Below, one piece after another: positions 10,282 through 17,700 of a DNA stretch of 64,000 nucleotides (position 1 is the first letter of the stretch; each line of letters opens with the position of its first letter). This DNA is from Altericroceibacterium spongiae (GTDB lineage Bacteria > Pseudomonadota > Alphaproteobacteria > Sphingomonadales > Sphingomonadaceae). The DNA lies in contig NZ_RAPF01000005.1 in assembly GCF_003610805.1 (NCBI RefSeq), positions 62,001 to 126,000 of the forward strand, given 5' to 3'. The notes under the pieces were generated by a model. It was not told the origin of the DNA, did no database searches, and saw only the letters and a program-made list of their open reading frames with translations. The position numbers were made by a program, and so were the translations under genes.

Positions 10282-10372
10282 GGTTTCGACTTCAGTTTGG
10301 GAACCGGGTCTTCCATTCGTCGTATATGGGGGGCAATTGGCCGTTCATATTAGGTATGCTATAAAGCGTCTT

Positions 10373-10807
10373 ATGACCACATCTCTGCTCTCTCGTTTTA
10401 TGCGCATGGTAAAAGCGCAGCCTGGTCGCTGGCTGGCCATAGCTGCCGTCCTTGGTGTGGCGGCTCCGGCGCTGGCTCAGGGCAGCGGCTCGCTTGCCAT
10501 GCTGGACGGGCTCGATCAGGGCCTGTGGGAATTGCGTATGCGCGGAGCTGAAAAGCGGGAGCGTATCTGCATGCATGATGGCCGTCAGTTCATCCAGATC
10601 GAGCATCGCCAGCCGGGATGCGATCGCTTCGTGGTGAAAGACACGCCCAAGGAAGTGATCGTGCAATATACCTGCCACGGCAATGGCTATGGCCGAACCT
10701 CGATTCGCAAGGAATCGAGCGAGCTGGCGCAGCTCAAGACTCAGGGCATTTCGAATGGCCGGCCTTTTTCTATCGATGCGGAGTTGCGGCGCGTGGGTTC
10801 CTGCTGA
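10373..10807 (+). CDS. DUF3617-family secreted protein
   Basis: A 144-residue protein with an N-terminal signal peptide ending AAPALA-Q near residue 36. The mature part contains the DUF3617-like GLWELRM motif and four cysteines that could form disulfides in the periplasm. Function of the family is unknown. The ATG at 10373 gives a long but normal n-region; an internal ATG at 10400 would give a more typical signal peptide length. It is followed 65 bp later by queC, with which it need not be functionally linked. Confidence 0.7.
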   Translation: MTTSLLSRFMRMVKAQPGRWLAIAAVLGVAAPALAQGSGSLAMLDGLDQGLWELRMRGAEKRERICMHDGRQFIQIEHRQPGCDRFVVKDTPKEVIVQYTCHGNGYGRTSIRKESSELAQLKTQGISNGRPFSIDAELRRVGSC

Positions 10808-10872
10808 GTCCTGGTCGCCGCTCTGTGGCAGCGGGGCTTGCACGGCAGCGAAGGGCGGCCTAGCGCACAGTC

Positions 10873-11583
10873 ATGCTGGATGAATCACGAAAAGATGCCG
10901 ATGCCGTCATTCTTCTGAGCGGTGGACTCGATTCCATGGTGTCGGCCGGGCTGGCACTGGAGCAGGGCTATCGCATCAATGCCCTCACCATCGATTATAA
11001 TCAGCGCCATCGTTGCGAGATCGAGGCGGCAAAAACCATTGCCCGCGATCTCGGGGCCGTTCGCCATGTGATTTTGCCGCTCGATTTGCGTCAGTTCGGC
11101 GGTTCGGCCTTGACTGACGATGCCATTGATGTGCCCAAGAGCGGCGTGGGGGAGGATATTCCCGTCACCTATGTTCCGGCACGCAATCTGGTTTTCCTCT
11201 CACTGACGCTGGCATGGGCCGAAGCGATCGGGGCGCAGGATATTTTCATCGGCGTCAATGCACTCGACTATTCGGGTTATCCCGATTGCCGCCCCGAATT
11301 TATCGAAAGCTTCACCAGAACCGCGACTCTCGCCACGAAAGCGGGCGATCAGGGCAAGGGTTTCACCATTCATACGCCGCTGCAATTTCTCGGTAAGGCC
11401 GATATTGCGCGCGAGGCTGCGCGGCTCAGTCTGGACCCTGCGCAGAGCTGGTCCTGCTACGATCCGACGCCTGAAGGGCTCGCTTGCGGAACTTGCGACA
11501 GTTGCCGCTTGCGGCGCAAGGGCTTTGCGGATGCAGGTGTAGAGGATCGTACGCAGTACGCCGCAGAGCCGCCGCTCGACTGA
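10873..11583 (+). CDS. queC: 7-cyano-7-deazaguanine (preQ0) synthase
   Basis: A 236-residue ATP-dependent enzyme that converts 7-carboxy-7-deazaguanine and ammonia to preQ0 in queuosine biosynthesis. The N-terminal PP-loop SGGLDS is visible at about residue 16. The C-terminal zinc site is complete: SCYDP upstream and CGTCDSC (C-x2-C-x2-C). The other queuosine genes are not in this window. The downstream MFS gene starts one base after its stop, suggesting one transcript. Confidence 0.94.
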   Translation: MLDESRKDADAVILLSGGLDSMVSAGLALEQGYRINALTIDYNQRHRCEIEAAKTIARDLGAVRHVILPLDLRQFGGSALTDDAIDVPKSGVGEDIPVTYVPARNLVFLSLTLAWAEAIGAQDIFIGVNALDYSGYPDCRPEFIESFTRTATLATKAGDQGKGFTIHTPLQFLGKADIAREAARLSLDPAQSWSCYDPTPEGLACGTCDSCRLRRKGFADAGVEDRTQYAAEPPLD

Positions 11584-11584
11584 T

Positions 11585-13126
11585 ATGTCTCAGGCTGGTG
11601 CGGGCAGGGACACGGGTAATGGCACTGTGCCGTTTTATCACTGGTATGCGCTGGGCATATTGGTGCTGGTCTATTTCCTGAATTTCGTCGACCGGCAGAT
11701 TCTCTCGATTCTCGCGAACGATATCAAAGCGGATCTTGCGCTTGACGATGCCGATCTCGGTTTTCTGTATGGGACGGCTTTTGCGATTTTTTATGCGCTT
11801 TTTGGCATTCCGCTGGGGCGGCTGGCGGATCGCTGGCACCGGACCCGGCTGCTCGGCATCGGGTTGCTGCTCTGGTCGGGAATGACGGCTCTGTCAGGTC
11901 TGGCGCGCCATGGCGGGGCTCTGGCAGTCGCGCGGATCGGGGTGGGGGTCGGCGAAGCGACGGCCAATCCCTGCGCCTATTCGCTCATCGGAGACTGGTT
12001 TCCGCAGCGCTTGCGCGGCACGGCGGTCGGGATTTATTCTTCTGGCCTGTTTGTCGGTAGCGGCCTGTCGCTGGTGATCGGCGGTACAGTGGTAGAGAGC
12101 TGGAATGCGGCTTTTCCTGCAGGCGGGCCACTCGGGCTGGCAGGCTGGCAGGCAGCTTTTCTGGCCGTCGGCCTGCCGGGCCTGCTGCTGTCCGCCTGGG
12201 TGTTTTCCTTGCGCGAACCGGCCCGGCCCGAAGGCTGGCATCCCGCAGAGGCGCAGTGGCGCAAGCTGTTGCGTGACTGTGCCGATGTGATTCCGCCTTT
12301 CACTCTGTTGGGAGCGGCGCGCAGAGGCAGTGGAGCACTGTTCGCCAATCTGACCATGGCAGCGGTGCTCGCTCTCACGGCTGCGTTACTTGCGGCACTG
12401 ACAGGCAGTGCGATGCAATTCTGGCTGCTGGCGACGGGCATATATGCTGTGCTGAGCTGGGCTCTGGCATTGCGCCATGACGATCCGGAAACTTTCCGTT
12501 TTACCTGGGGCTCCCCCGCTTTCATGGGAATCGTCGTGACTTATGGGGCGATTTGTTTTGTCGGCTATTCGGTCACCTACTGGGCAGCGCCCTTTGCCGA
12601 GCGGCAGTTTGCCGTAGACAAGACTGAACTGGGCTGGCTGTTGGGCGCTCCGGCGGCGCTGGGTGGCTTTCTGGGGGTAATCGGCGGTGGACGGCTGGCG
12701 GATAGTCTCGGCAATCGAATCCCTGCAGGGCGTGCCATCGTTCTGTCGATTGGCCTTCTTCTCCCTGTACCGCTGATCCTGATCGGTTACGGTACGCATA
12801 GTGCTGTGCTGTTCTATGCGATCAGCTTTGCCCTGCAATTTGCCACATCGACCGGGCTTTCGGCTTCGGCATCGGCGAGTCAGGCTCTTGTCAAACCGCA
12901 TATGCGCGGAACGGCGACAGCCATTTTCCTGATTGGCACAACGCTGATCGGTCTTGCACTGGGGCCCTTCACGGCGGGCTATGTTTCCACAGCGACGGGC
13001 AATCTTGGAACGGGTGTGAAAGCGGTGCTGGTGGCAGTGCCCTTCGGGTGTTTCGCCCTGTGGCGGGCCTGCCGGGCTATACCGGAAACCGCCCGTCGAC
13101 TCGAAAGTCAGACGGGCGGTGTTTAA
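11585..13126 (+). CDS. MFS transporter, spinster-like
   Basis: A 513-residue major facilitator with about twelve membrane spans. The motif-A-like loop between spans 2 and 3 is GRLADRWHRTRLL, and the first span carries NFVDRQILSILA, as in spinster-type and sphingomonad MFS proteins. Substrate is not predictable. Its ATG follows the queC stop by one base, so it is probably co-transcribed, although a biochemical link to queuosine is only a guess. Its 3' end is folded into a terminator hairpin shared with the convergent sodC. Confidence 0.85.
   Translation: MSQAGAGRDTGNGTVPFYHWYALGILVLVYFLNFVDRQILSILANDIKADLALDDADLGFLYGTAFAIFYALFGIPLGRLADRWHRTRLLGIGLLLWSGMTALSGLARHGGALAVARIGVGVGEATANPCAYSLIGDWFPQRLRGTAVGIYSSGLFVGSGLSLVIGGTVVESWNAAFPAGGPLGLAGWQAAFLAVGLPGLLLSAWVFSLREPARPEGWHPAEAQWRKLLRDCADVIPPFTLLGAARRGSGALFANLTMAAVLALTAALLAALTGSAMQFWLLATGIYAVLSWALALRHDDPETFRFTWGSPAFMGIVVTYGAICFVGYSVTYWAAPFAERQFAVDKTELGWLLGAPAALGGFLGVIGGGRLADSLGNRIPAGRAIVLSIGLLLPVPLILIGYGTHSAVLFYAISFALQFATSTGLSASASASQALVKPHMRGTATAIFLIGTTLIGLALGPFTAGYVSTATGNLGTGVKAVLVAVPFGCFALWRACRAIPETARRLESQTGGV
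13088..13124. terminator. Hairpin terminator overlapping the MFS stop codon
   Basis: ACCGCCCGTC (13088-13097) pairs with GACGGGCGGT (13111-13120), extended by an inner GACT/AGTC stem with a CGAA tetraloop. A short GTTT follows. It lies between convergent genes and includes the last MFS codons. Confidence 0.55.
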
Positions 13127-13138
13127 CAGTTGGACCGA

Positions 13139-13735
13139 TCAGACTGCCTGAGCGTCTTCTTCAGTCGCGGCAGGTTTTTCCATTACGCCGCAGGCCATGC
13201 GGCTTCCCGCATCGCCAGCCGGATCAGTTTTATAATCGTCAGGGCCGGCATGGATCACAACCGCCGTACCGTCATCGTCGAAAATGCTGTCCAGAATATG
13301 GTCGCGATCACCATCCAGCGTGACCGTGGCCGAACCTGTGCCGTCGGCACCAATGGTCAGATTGGGCATATCGCCCATATGGGCACCATTCGGATTTTCG
13401 GTGCCATGTTCCTTGTCATCCGGATTGAGATGCCCGCCAGCGGATTTGAAATCGGGCGCATCGCATGTGCCGGTCTGGTGCAGGTGGAAGCCATGTTCGC
13501 CTTCTTCAAGGCCGGTTGCGTTGACCGAAACTTCGATAGCGTCGCCATCGGCCAGCAATGTTGCCGTGCCGGCCGGTGTACCGTCAGCCATGGCCAGTTG
13601 TGCTGTACCCAGCTCTTCAGGCCCGGTGGTCGCGGTTTCGGCAGGAGCGTCGGTGGCACTTTCTTCAGGCGTACCGCCGCAGGCGGCAAGAGCGATAGTA
13701 AGCGGCAAAAGCGCGGCAAAACGATAGGTCGACAT
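13139..13735 (-). CDS. sodC: Cu/Zn superoxide dismutase, lipoprotein type
   Basis: A 198-residue SodC. The N terminus is a lipoprotein signal with lipobox LAAC (Cys19), followed by a Thr/Glu/Ala-rich linker, so the enzyme is predicted to be membrane-anchored in the periplasm. Copper and zinc ligands are visible in HGFHLHQTG, the AGGHLNP loop and VVIHAGPDDY; two cysteines can form the conserved disulfide. A strong GGAGGAA site precedes the ATG at 13735; the frame is open further upstream but without family similarity. It lies 61 bp downstream of the last GTA gene on the same strand, but has its own ribosome binding site and probably its own promoter. Confidence 0.93.
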   Translation of the reverse strand: MSTYRFAALLPLTIALAACGGTPEESATDAPAETATTGPEELGTAQLAMADGTPAGTATLLADGDAIEVSVNATGLEEGEHGFHLHQTGTCDAPDFKSAGGHLNPDDKEHGTENPNGAHMGDMPNLTIGADGTGSATVTLDGDRDHILDSIFDDDGTAVVIHAGPDDYKTDPAGDAGSRMACGVMEKPAATEEDAQAV

Positions 13736-13796
13736 ACAGGTTCCTCCAGTCAGAATGTCGATTACCAACGTGTAACTCTGCCTTTTGGTCCGAAAT

Positions 13797-14255
13797 TTAT
13801 ATATTCGGAAAGATACCGGCATCGATCAGGCTGGCGATGAGCCCTGCAATGGCTGCTCTTGCTTCGCTGTCCACTGTATCGCCGCCGCTGGGACCGGTAA
13901 CGGTGGAGGGCCGTTTCCAGCCACCGGCATAGCGGATGATCTGCCCGCTGCTTCGGTCTAACAGGCTCATTCCGTCACGCGGGGGTATGAACAGCCAGCT
14001 TCCCGCCTGCCAGCAGGCCAGAGTGCCTTCCCGGTCAACCCATTCGCCGCTGGCGTCGGGACCGATCAGCCAGCATTGCCCGTCTTCAGGAAAGGTCGGC
14101 GGTTCGGCCTGTTCGGCTTCAATGGCTGCATGGAGCAGCGCATCGGTGCGGCTATGAGCTTCATTGACGAAAAACTCTTTTTGCGCCTGTCCGGCGAAAA
14201 GCATGGGCAGGCCGAAGCGGGGGCTGGTGGATGTGAAGGATAAGGGGTCGGGCAT
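13797..14255 (-). CDS. DUF2793 protein, last gene of the GTA cluster
   Basis: A 152-residue protein with the DUF2793 pattern: an N-terminal LPMLFAGQAQKEFFVNEA segment and the WLIGP...GEW motif. DUF2793 proteins are found at the ends of phage and GTA tail modules and are thought to contribute to tail or fibre surfaces. An AGGAGA ribosome binding site precedes the ATG. It starts 12 bp after the gp15 homologue and closes the 14-kb minus-strand transcription unit. Confidence 0.75.
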   Translation of the reverse strand: MPDPLSFTSTSPRFGLPMLFAGQAQKEFFVNEAHSRTDALLHAAIEAEQAEPPTFPEDGQCWLIGPDASGEWVDREGTLACWQAGSWLFIPPRDGMSLLDRSSGQIIRYAGGWKRPSTVTGPSGGDTVDSEARAAIAGLIASLIDAGIFPNI

Positions 14256-14267
14256 GACGATAGTCTC

Positions 14268-16436
14268 CTAGGAAATGACAGTGAGAAGAAGCGGGTCGGA
14301 CAGGGCGAACTGGCCCTTCTGCCGGACCCAGAGAGGTTTGCCGGTTCCTCCGGCTAGTTGAACCGCGGGAATGGTGAGGGACGCCATGTCGCTTTCCCAT
14401 TGCCGGTCGGGCCAATCGACCGGACCGATCCCGACCAGATAGGCTTCGCGTTCCTCATTGAGCGGCACATCCACACCGTCGCGCCATTCCCATGCGCCGC
14501 GTGCCCGGCGGGTCCATTGACACAGGAAATCGCCGGAACCGTTCTGCGTCACTTTGGGATGAACCGGGGTAAGCGGTTTCAGGCTCCGGCCCGGTGTGAC
14601 GAGAGATGCGGAAACCGGCTCGTCATCGGCAAGGCCGAGGGCGAGAATCCGTGTTCCCTCAAAGGTAGAAATATCGGCGCTATCGAGCTGTACCAGCCGT
14701 TCGTCGAGTAGCGTGAAATCGCTATTGGTCTGTTGCCCGGCATAAGCGTCGCCTTCGCTGCCCGCGCGCCCGCGCAGCAAGCCTGACAGGCGCCAATGGC
14801 TTCCGCCCAGAGCCGTTGCACGGGCGAACTGAATCACTTCTGAGCCGATCTGCGCGCGATTCGCGCCCGCAGCCAGCTGTTCGGGGCTGGCATCGTCCAG
14901 CGTGAAATCTTCCGCGGCTAGCAGGATATCGAGTGTTGCCTCTCTTTCAAAACGCAGGGCGCGAGAAGGTGGCAAGGCTGTGAGGCTGTGTCCGATGATG
15001 GCACGGCGCGGTCCGCAGGAGCCGATGGGGTGCAACTGCCCTTCCCGGTCGGTATAGAGCGCTGCGCCTGTCCAGCCCGAGCTGATGCTGGATGGTGCGG
15101 CATAGATCATGCGGTTCGCCATGTTGCCCGACCCGTCCCATGGCAGTTCGACAGCGTGCAGAAGTGTGGGGGTCGCCTGCTTGTCCGGCGGGCTCAACAC
15201 CGTGCCGCTTTCTGCCGGATCCTCCCGTGCCGGACCGCGCGGCAGACGCACAAGTTCCAGCTCGACGCCCTGATCGCGCCATTCCCAGCTTGTGATACGC
15301 CAATATCCGGCATGGCCGGGCAGGCGCACCACACTGCCGGGACCGAGCGCAGGATCGAGTTCGGCAAGGCGCCAGGCGATGCTTTCGCTATGCCAGCCAG
15401 CCCTTTCACGGGCGGCATTGACGATATTGCGGGCCGATTGTGCATCCAGCGCGCCGGGGAACTGGATCGTAGCGGTCGTTCCGGGCAAAGCCTGTCCCCC
15501 GGCACGCTGCATACCGGGCTGATAATCGCGCGCAGGATCGTAATAGCGGATAGCAGTCGGAATTGTGGCCTCGGCAGCGCTGCGCCGATGATGCTGGCCG
15601 GTCATCTGTCCGAAGCTTTCGCCATCCAGCGCCCTGGCCGGTTCGGGAAGCAATGGAATCTCTGCGGGAGGCTGCGCGGCAGAGACGATCGTCAGTCCGT
15701 TTCCATCGGCATTGCAGGCCAGAGGATAGGCTGAGTTCACCGTTGCCAGAAGATCGAGGAAGCTCCCGCCCTCATGGCTGAAACCGGCAAGGCCGGGGAG
15801 TGCCGGGTCCTTCGCGTTGGTTTCCGGCGGGAGCAGATCGACCAGCGCGACTTCGCCCTCCTCGCCGAACAGCTCGAAATTCAGGGTGGGGATTCGATTT
15901 CCGAAATCGGCGAGCTGAAGAGTGTCGAACACGCAATAGGCAAGCCCGCGAAAGGCCGGGCAGGCACCCCCAACCGCCGAAGCGATCAGCGGATCGAGCG
16001 CATTGTCTCCTCCGCCACGATAGAGACGGAAAGATCCGCCTGTTTTCAGATCGCCTGCCGCACCGCGCAGCAAATTGCCATCGGCCCAGATTCGTCCGAC
16101 CGAAGCGACAGGACGGCTGGAGAGGGCGACCGCGAAGGAGACCGAATAGCTATATTGCGTGGTCGCCGCCGCGCCTTTCATGCCACCGGTGCTTTCGGCA
16201 TTCTCCATCAGTTCGCTGGCCCAGATAATACTGCCCGGCACTCGCATACGACCATAATGGCGGCCGACCGCCGTGCCGTAGCTTGACGTGGTGACAGCCA
16301 GTTCATTGAGCCGTGCGCCCTGCCGGTCGTGGCCGAACAATGTGCGGTCGAGCTGCTGACCGGCCAGCGATCCGAGCGCACCGCCCAGCGGCCCGCCAAG
16401 CGCGGTGCCGACGGCGGTAAAGACAAGAGTAGCCAT
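14268..16436 (-). CDS. GTA host-specificity/tail tip protein (gp15 position), short form
   Basis: A 722-residue protein. It starts MATLVFTAVGTALGG, the hydrophobic Gly-rich N terminus typical of the GTA 'megatron' tail-tip protein, followed by the SYGTAVGRHYGRMRVPGSIIWAS segment. The middle carries a phage-tail-3-like region (GYWRITSWEWRDQGVELE) and the C-terminal third a Rcc01698-like region. Rhodobacter gp15 is about 1,300 residues and has a TIM-barrel glycoside-hydrolase-like domain after the N-terminal part; I do not see it here. The start at 16436 is set by family similarity. It lies 11 bp after the NlpC/P60 gene. Confidence 0.85.
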   Translation of the reverse strand: MATLVFTAVGTALGGPLGGALGSLAGQQLDRTLFGHDRQGARLNELAVTTSSYGTAVGRHYGRMRVPGSIIWASELMENAESTGGMKGAAATTQYSYSVSFAVALSSRPVASVGRIWADGNLLRGAAGDLKTGGSFRLYRGGGDNALDPLIASAVGGACPAFRGLAYCVFDTLQLADFGNRIPTLNFELFGEEGEVALVDLLPPETNAKDPALPGLAGFSHEGGSFLDLLATVNSAYPLACNADGNGLTIVSAAQPPAEIPLLPEPARALDGESFGQMTGQHHRRSAAEATIPTAIRYYDPARDYQPGMQRAGGQALPGTTATIQFPGALDAQSARNIVNAARERAGWHSESIAWRLAELDPALGPGSVVRLPGHAGYWRITSWEWRDQGVELELVRLPRGPAREDPAESGTVLSPPDKQATPTLLHAVELPWDGSGNMANRMIYAAPSSISSGWTGAALYTDREGQLHPIGSCGPRRAIIGHSLTALPPSRALRFEREATLDILLAAEDFTLDDASPEQLAAGANRAQIGSEVIQFARATALGGSHWRLSGLLRGRAGSEGDAYAGQQTNSDFTLLDERLVQLDSADISTFEGTRILALGLADDEPVSASLVTPGRSLKPLTPVHPKVTQNGSGDFLCQWTRRARGAWEWRDGVDVPLNEEREAYLVGIGPVDWPDRQWESDMASLTIPAVQLAGGTGKPLWVRQKGQFALSDPLLLTVIS

Positions 16437-16447
16437 GGAGAGGTCTT

Positions 16448-16876
16448 TCAGTTGGAAGGGCAGCGCCACAGGCCGAGCAAGGGCCATGGAAAGGCGCCCG
16501 GTGTCTGCACCACCCGGCGCAGACCGGCATGGGCATGGATAAAGCCGGTGGGGCCCATAGCGATGGCGGCGTGCCATTGGGCCGGCCCGACTTTCCCGAG
16601 CAGGATATCGCCTGTGCGAAAAGGTGGAGGGCCCTGTATCAGTCCGCTATTCGCAGCGAAGGCGAGCAGCGGATCGATCCTGCTGTTGCGCAGGGCATAG
16701 GGTGGAGGAGAGGGGCAGCGATGGCCGGTATCGCGCAAAGCTGCGAGAATCAGGCCGAGGCAGTCCAGCCCGTGCTGCCGGTCACGACCATGAAGCCGGA
16801 AAGGGGTGCCGATATAGGTTCGGGCGGCCTCAACGAGTGCCTGTGCCTGTGCCTGTGTTTGCGTCTGCGTGCTCAT
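16448..16876 (-). CDS. GTA cell-wall peptidase, NlpC/P60 family (gp14 position)
   Basis: A 142-residue NlpC/P60 cysteine peptidase. The catalytic Cys is in GLDCLGL and the His in QWHAAIAM. It is expected to cut peptidoglycan at the tail tip during DNA delivery. The N terminus has an odd QTQTQAQAQA run encoded by a hexanucleotide repeat next to the start codon. Its ATG overlaps the gp13 stop by four bases (ATGA). Confidence 0.88.
   Translation of the reverse strand: MSTQTQTQAQAQALVEAARTYIGTPFRLHGRDRQHGLDCLGLILAALRDTGHRCPSPPPYALRNSRIDPLLAFAANSGLIQGPPPFRTGDILLGKVGPAQWHAAIAMGPTGFIHAHAGLRRVVQTPGAFPWPLLGLWRCPSN
16839..16856. repeat. Hexanucleotide repeat (GCCTGT)x3 at the start of the NlpC/P60 gene
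   Basis: Three exact copies of GCCTGT, with two degenerate units (GTTTGC, GTCTGC) between them and the start codon. On the coding strand it encodes alternating Gln-Ala. Slippage would change the protein by two residues without shifting frame. Confidence 0.8.
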
Positions 16877-17700
16877 GCGCTGGACGAAGTGGGGTAACGG
16901 GTGATCGCGTCATTGCCGGGCAGAAAGGGTTCACCCTGAAAATTGGCGGCGTTGGTAAAGCGCTGATGGCAGGTTTCCAGCCGGTGATCGCAACCTTCGC
17001 GCAGCAGAGCGCGAGTGCCGGGCATTATGCTTTCCGATATCGCCTTGTCGAGCATCAGCCCGGCGGCACCGGCTTCTATCACTTCCATGCGCAATCCGGC
17101 CTGCGGTCCGTCGAGCCAGCACAGTGAGCCGCCGGCCATCCTGTCGAGGGCGGGAGCACCGGTGAAGGTGACGCGGTTTTCTGTCGGATCGATAGCGGCA
17201 AGACGCGCTTCATGGGTGAAACGTGCCGCACTCAGCGTACAACCGGGGCCGCAAAAGGACGCACGGCAGGTCGGGCTGGTGCGCGGTATCGGATCACGAT
17301 CGAGCTGCGCCTTGGCCGAGCGTAATTCGGCGTTGAACCGCCCATTCTCCATGCTGATGGCGCCGATTTCTCCGCGATAGAGCAGGGCTGTATCCTCGCG
17401 GTTTTCCCAGTCGACGAGGCCGACGAGAATCTGCGCACCGTCATAGCGCCCCTGTGCGCAATCTTGCTCACTGATGGTGCTGTGCGTCAGCACGCCCTGC
17501 ATTTCGGCGGCATCCATGGTCAGATCGGCATGGCGGCGTATCGAGGACGGGGTGATCCCCGGTGCGGAGCGGTGCAGAATACCGTCGAAGAACAGGTCGC
17601 GATCGTGGCTTGTGAAACCGAGCACGACCCCGTCGCGGCGGGCGATTCGCCAAAAGATCGCCACGCATTCGAGCTGTTCGCGAAAGAAGACCCGGCTCAT
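16873..17700 (-). CDS. GTA baseplate hub protein, DUF2163 (gp13 position)
   Basis: A 275-residue DUF2163 protein, the hub of the GTA baseplate in Rhodobacter. It contains the characteristic cysteine-rich stretches PTCRASFCGPGCTLS and EGCDHRLETCHQRF. In the RcGTA hub related cysteines hold an iron-sulfur cluster; whether that is so here is inference. It overlaps gp12 upstream and gp14 downstream by four bases each, as expected for a coupled structural operon. Confidence 0.9.
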   Translation of the reverse strand: MSRVFFREQLECVAIFWRIARRDGVVLGFTSHDRDLFFDGILHRSAPGITPSSIRRHADLTMDAAEMQGVLTHSTISEQDCAQGRYDGAQILVGLVDWENREDTALLYRGEIGAISMENGRFNAELRSAKAQLDRDPIPRTSPTCRASFCGPGCTLSAARFTHEARLAAIDPTENRVTFTGAPALDRMAGGSLCWLDGPQAGLRMEVIEAGAAGLMLDKAISESIMPGTRALLREGCDHRLETCHQRFTNAANFQGEPFLPGNDAITRYPTSSSA

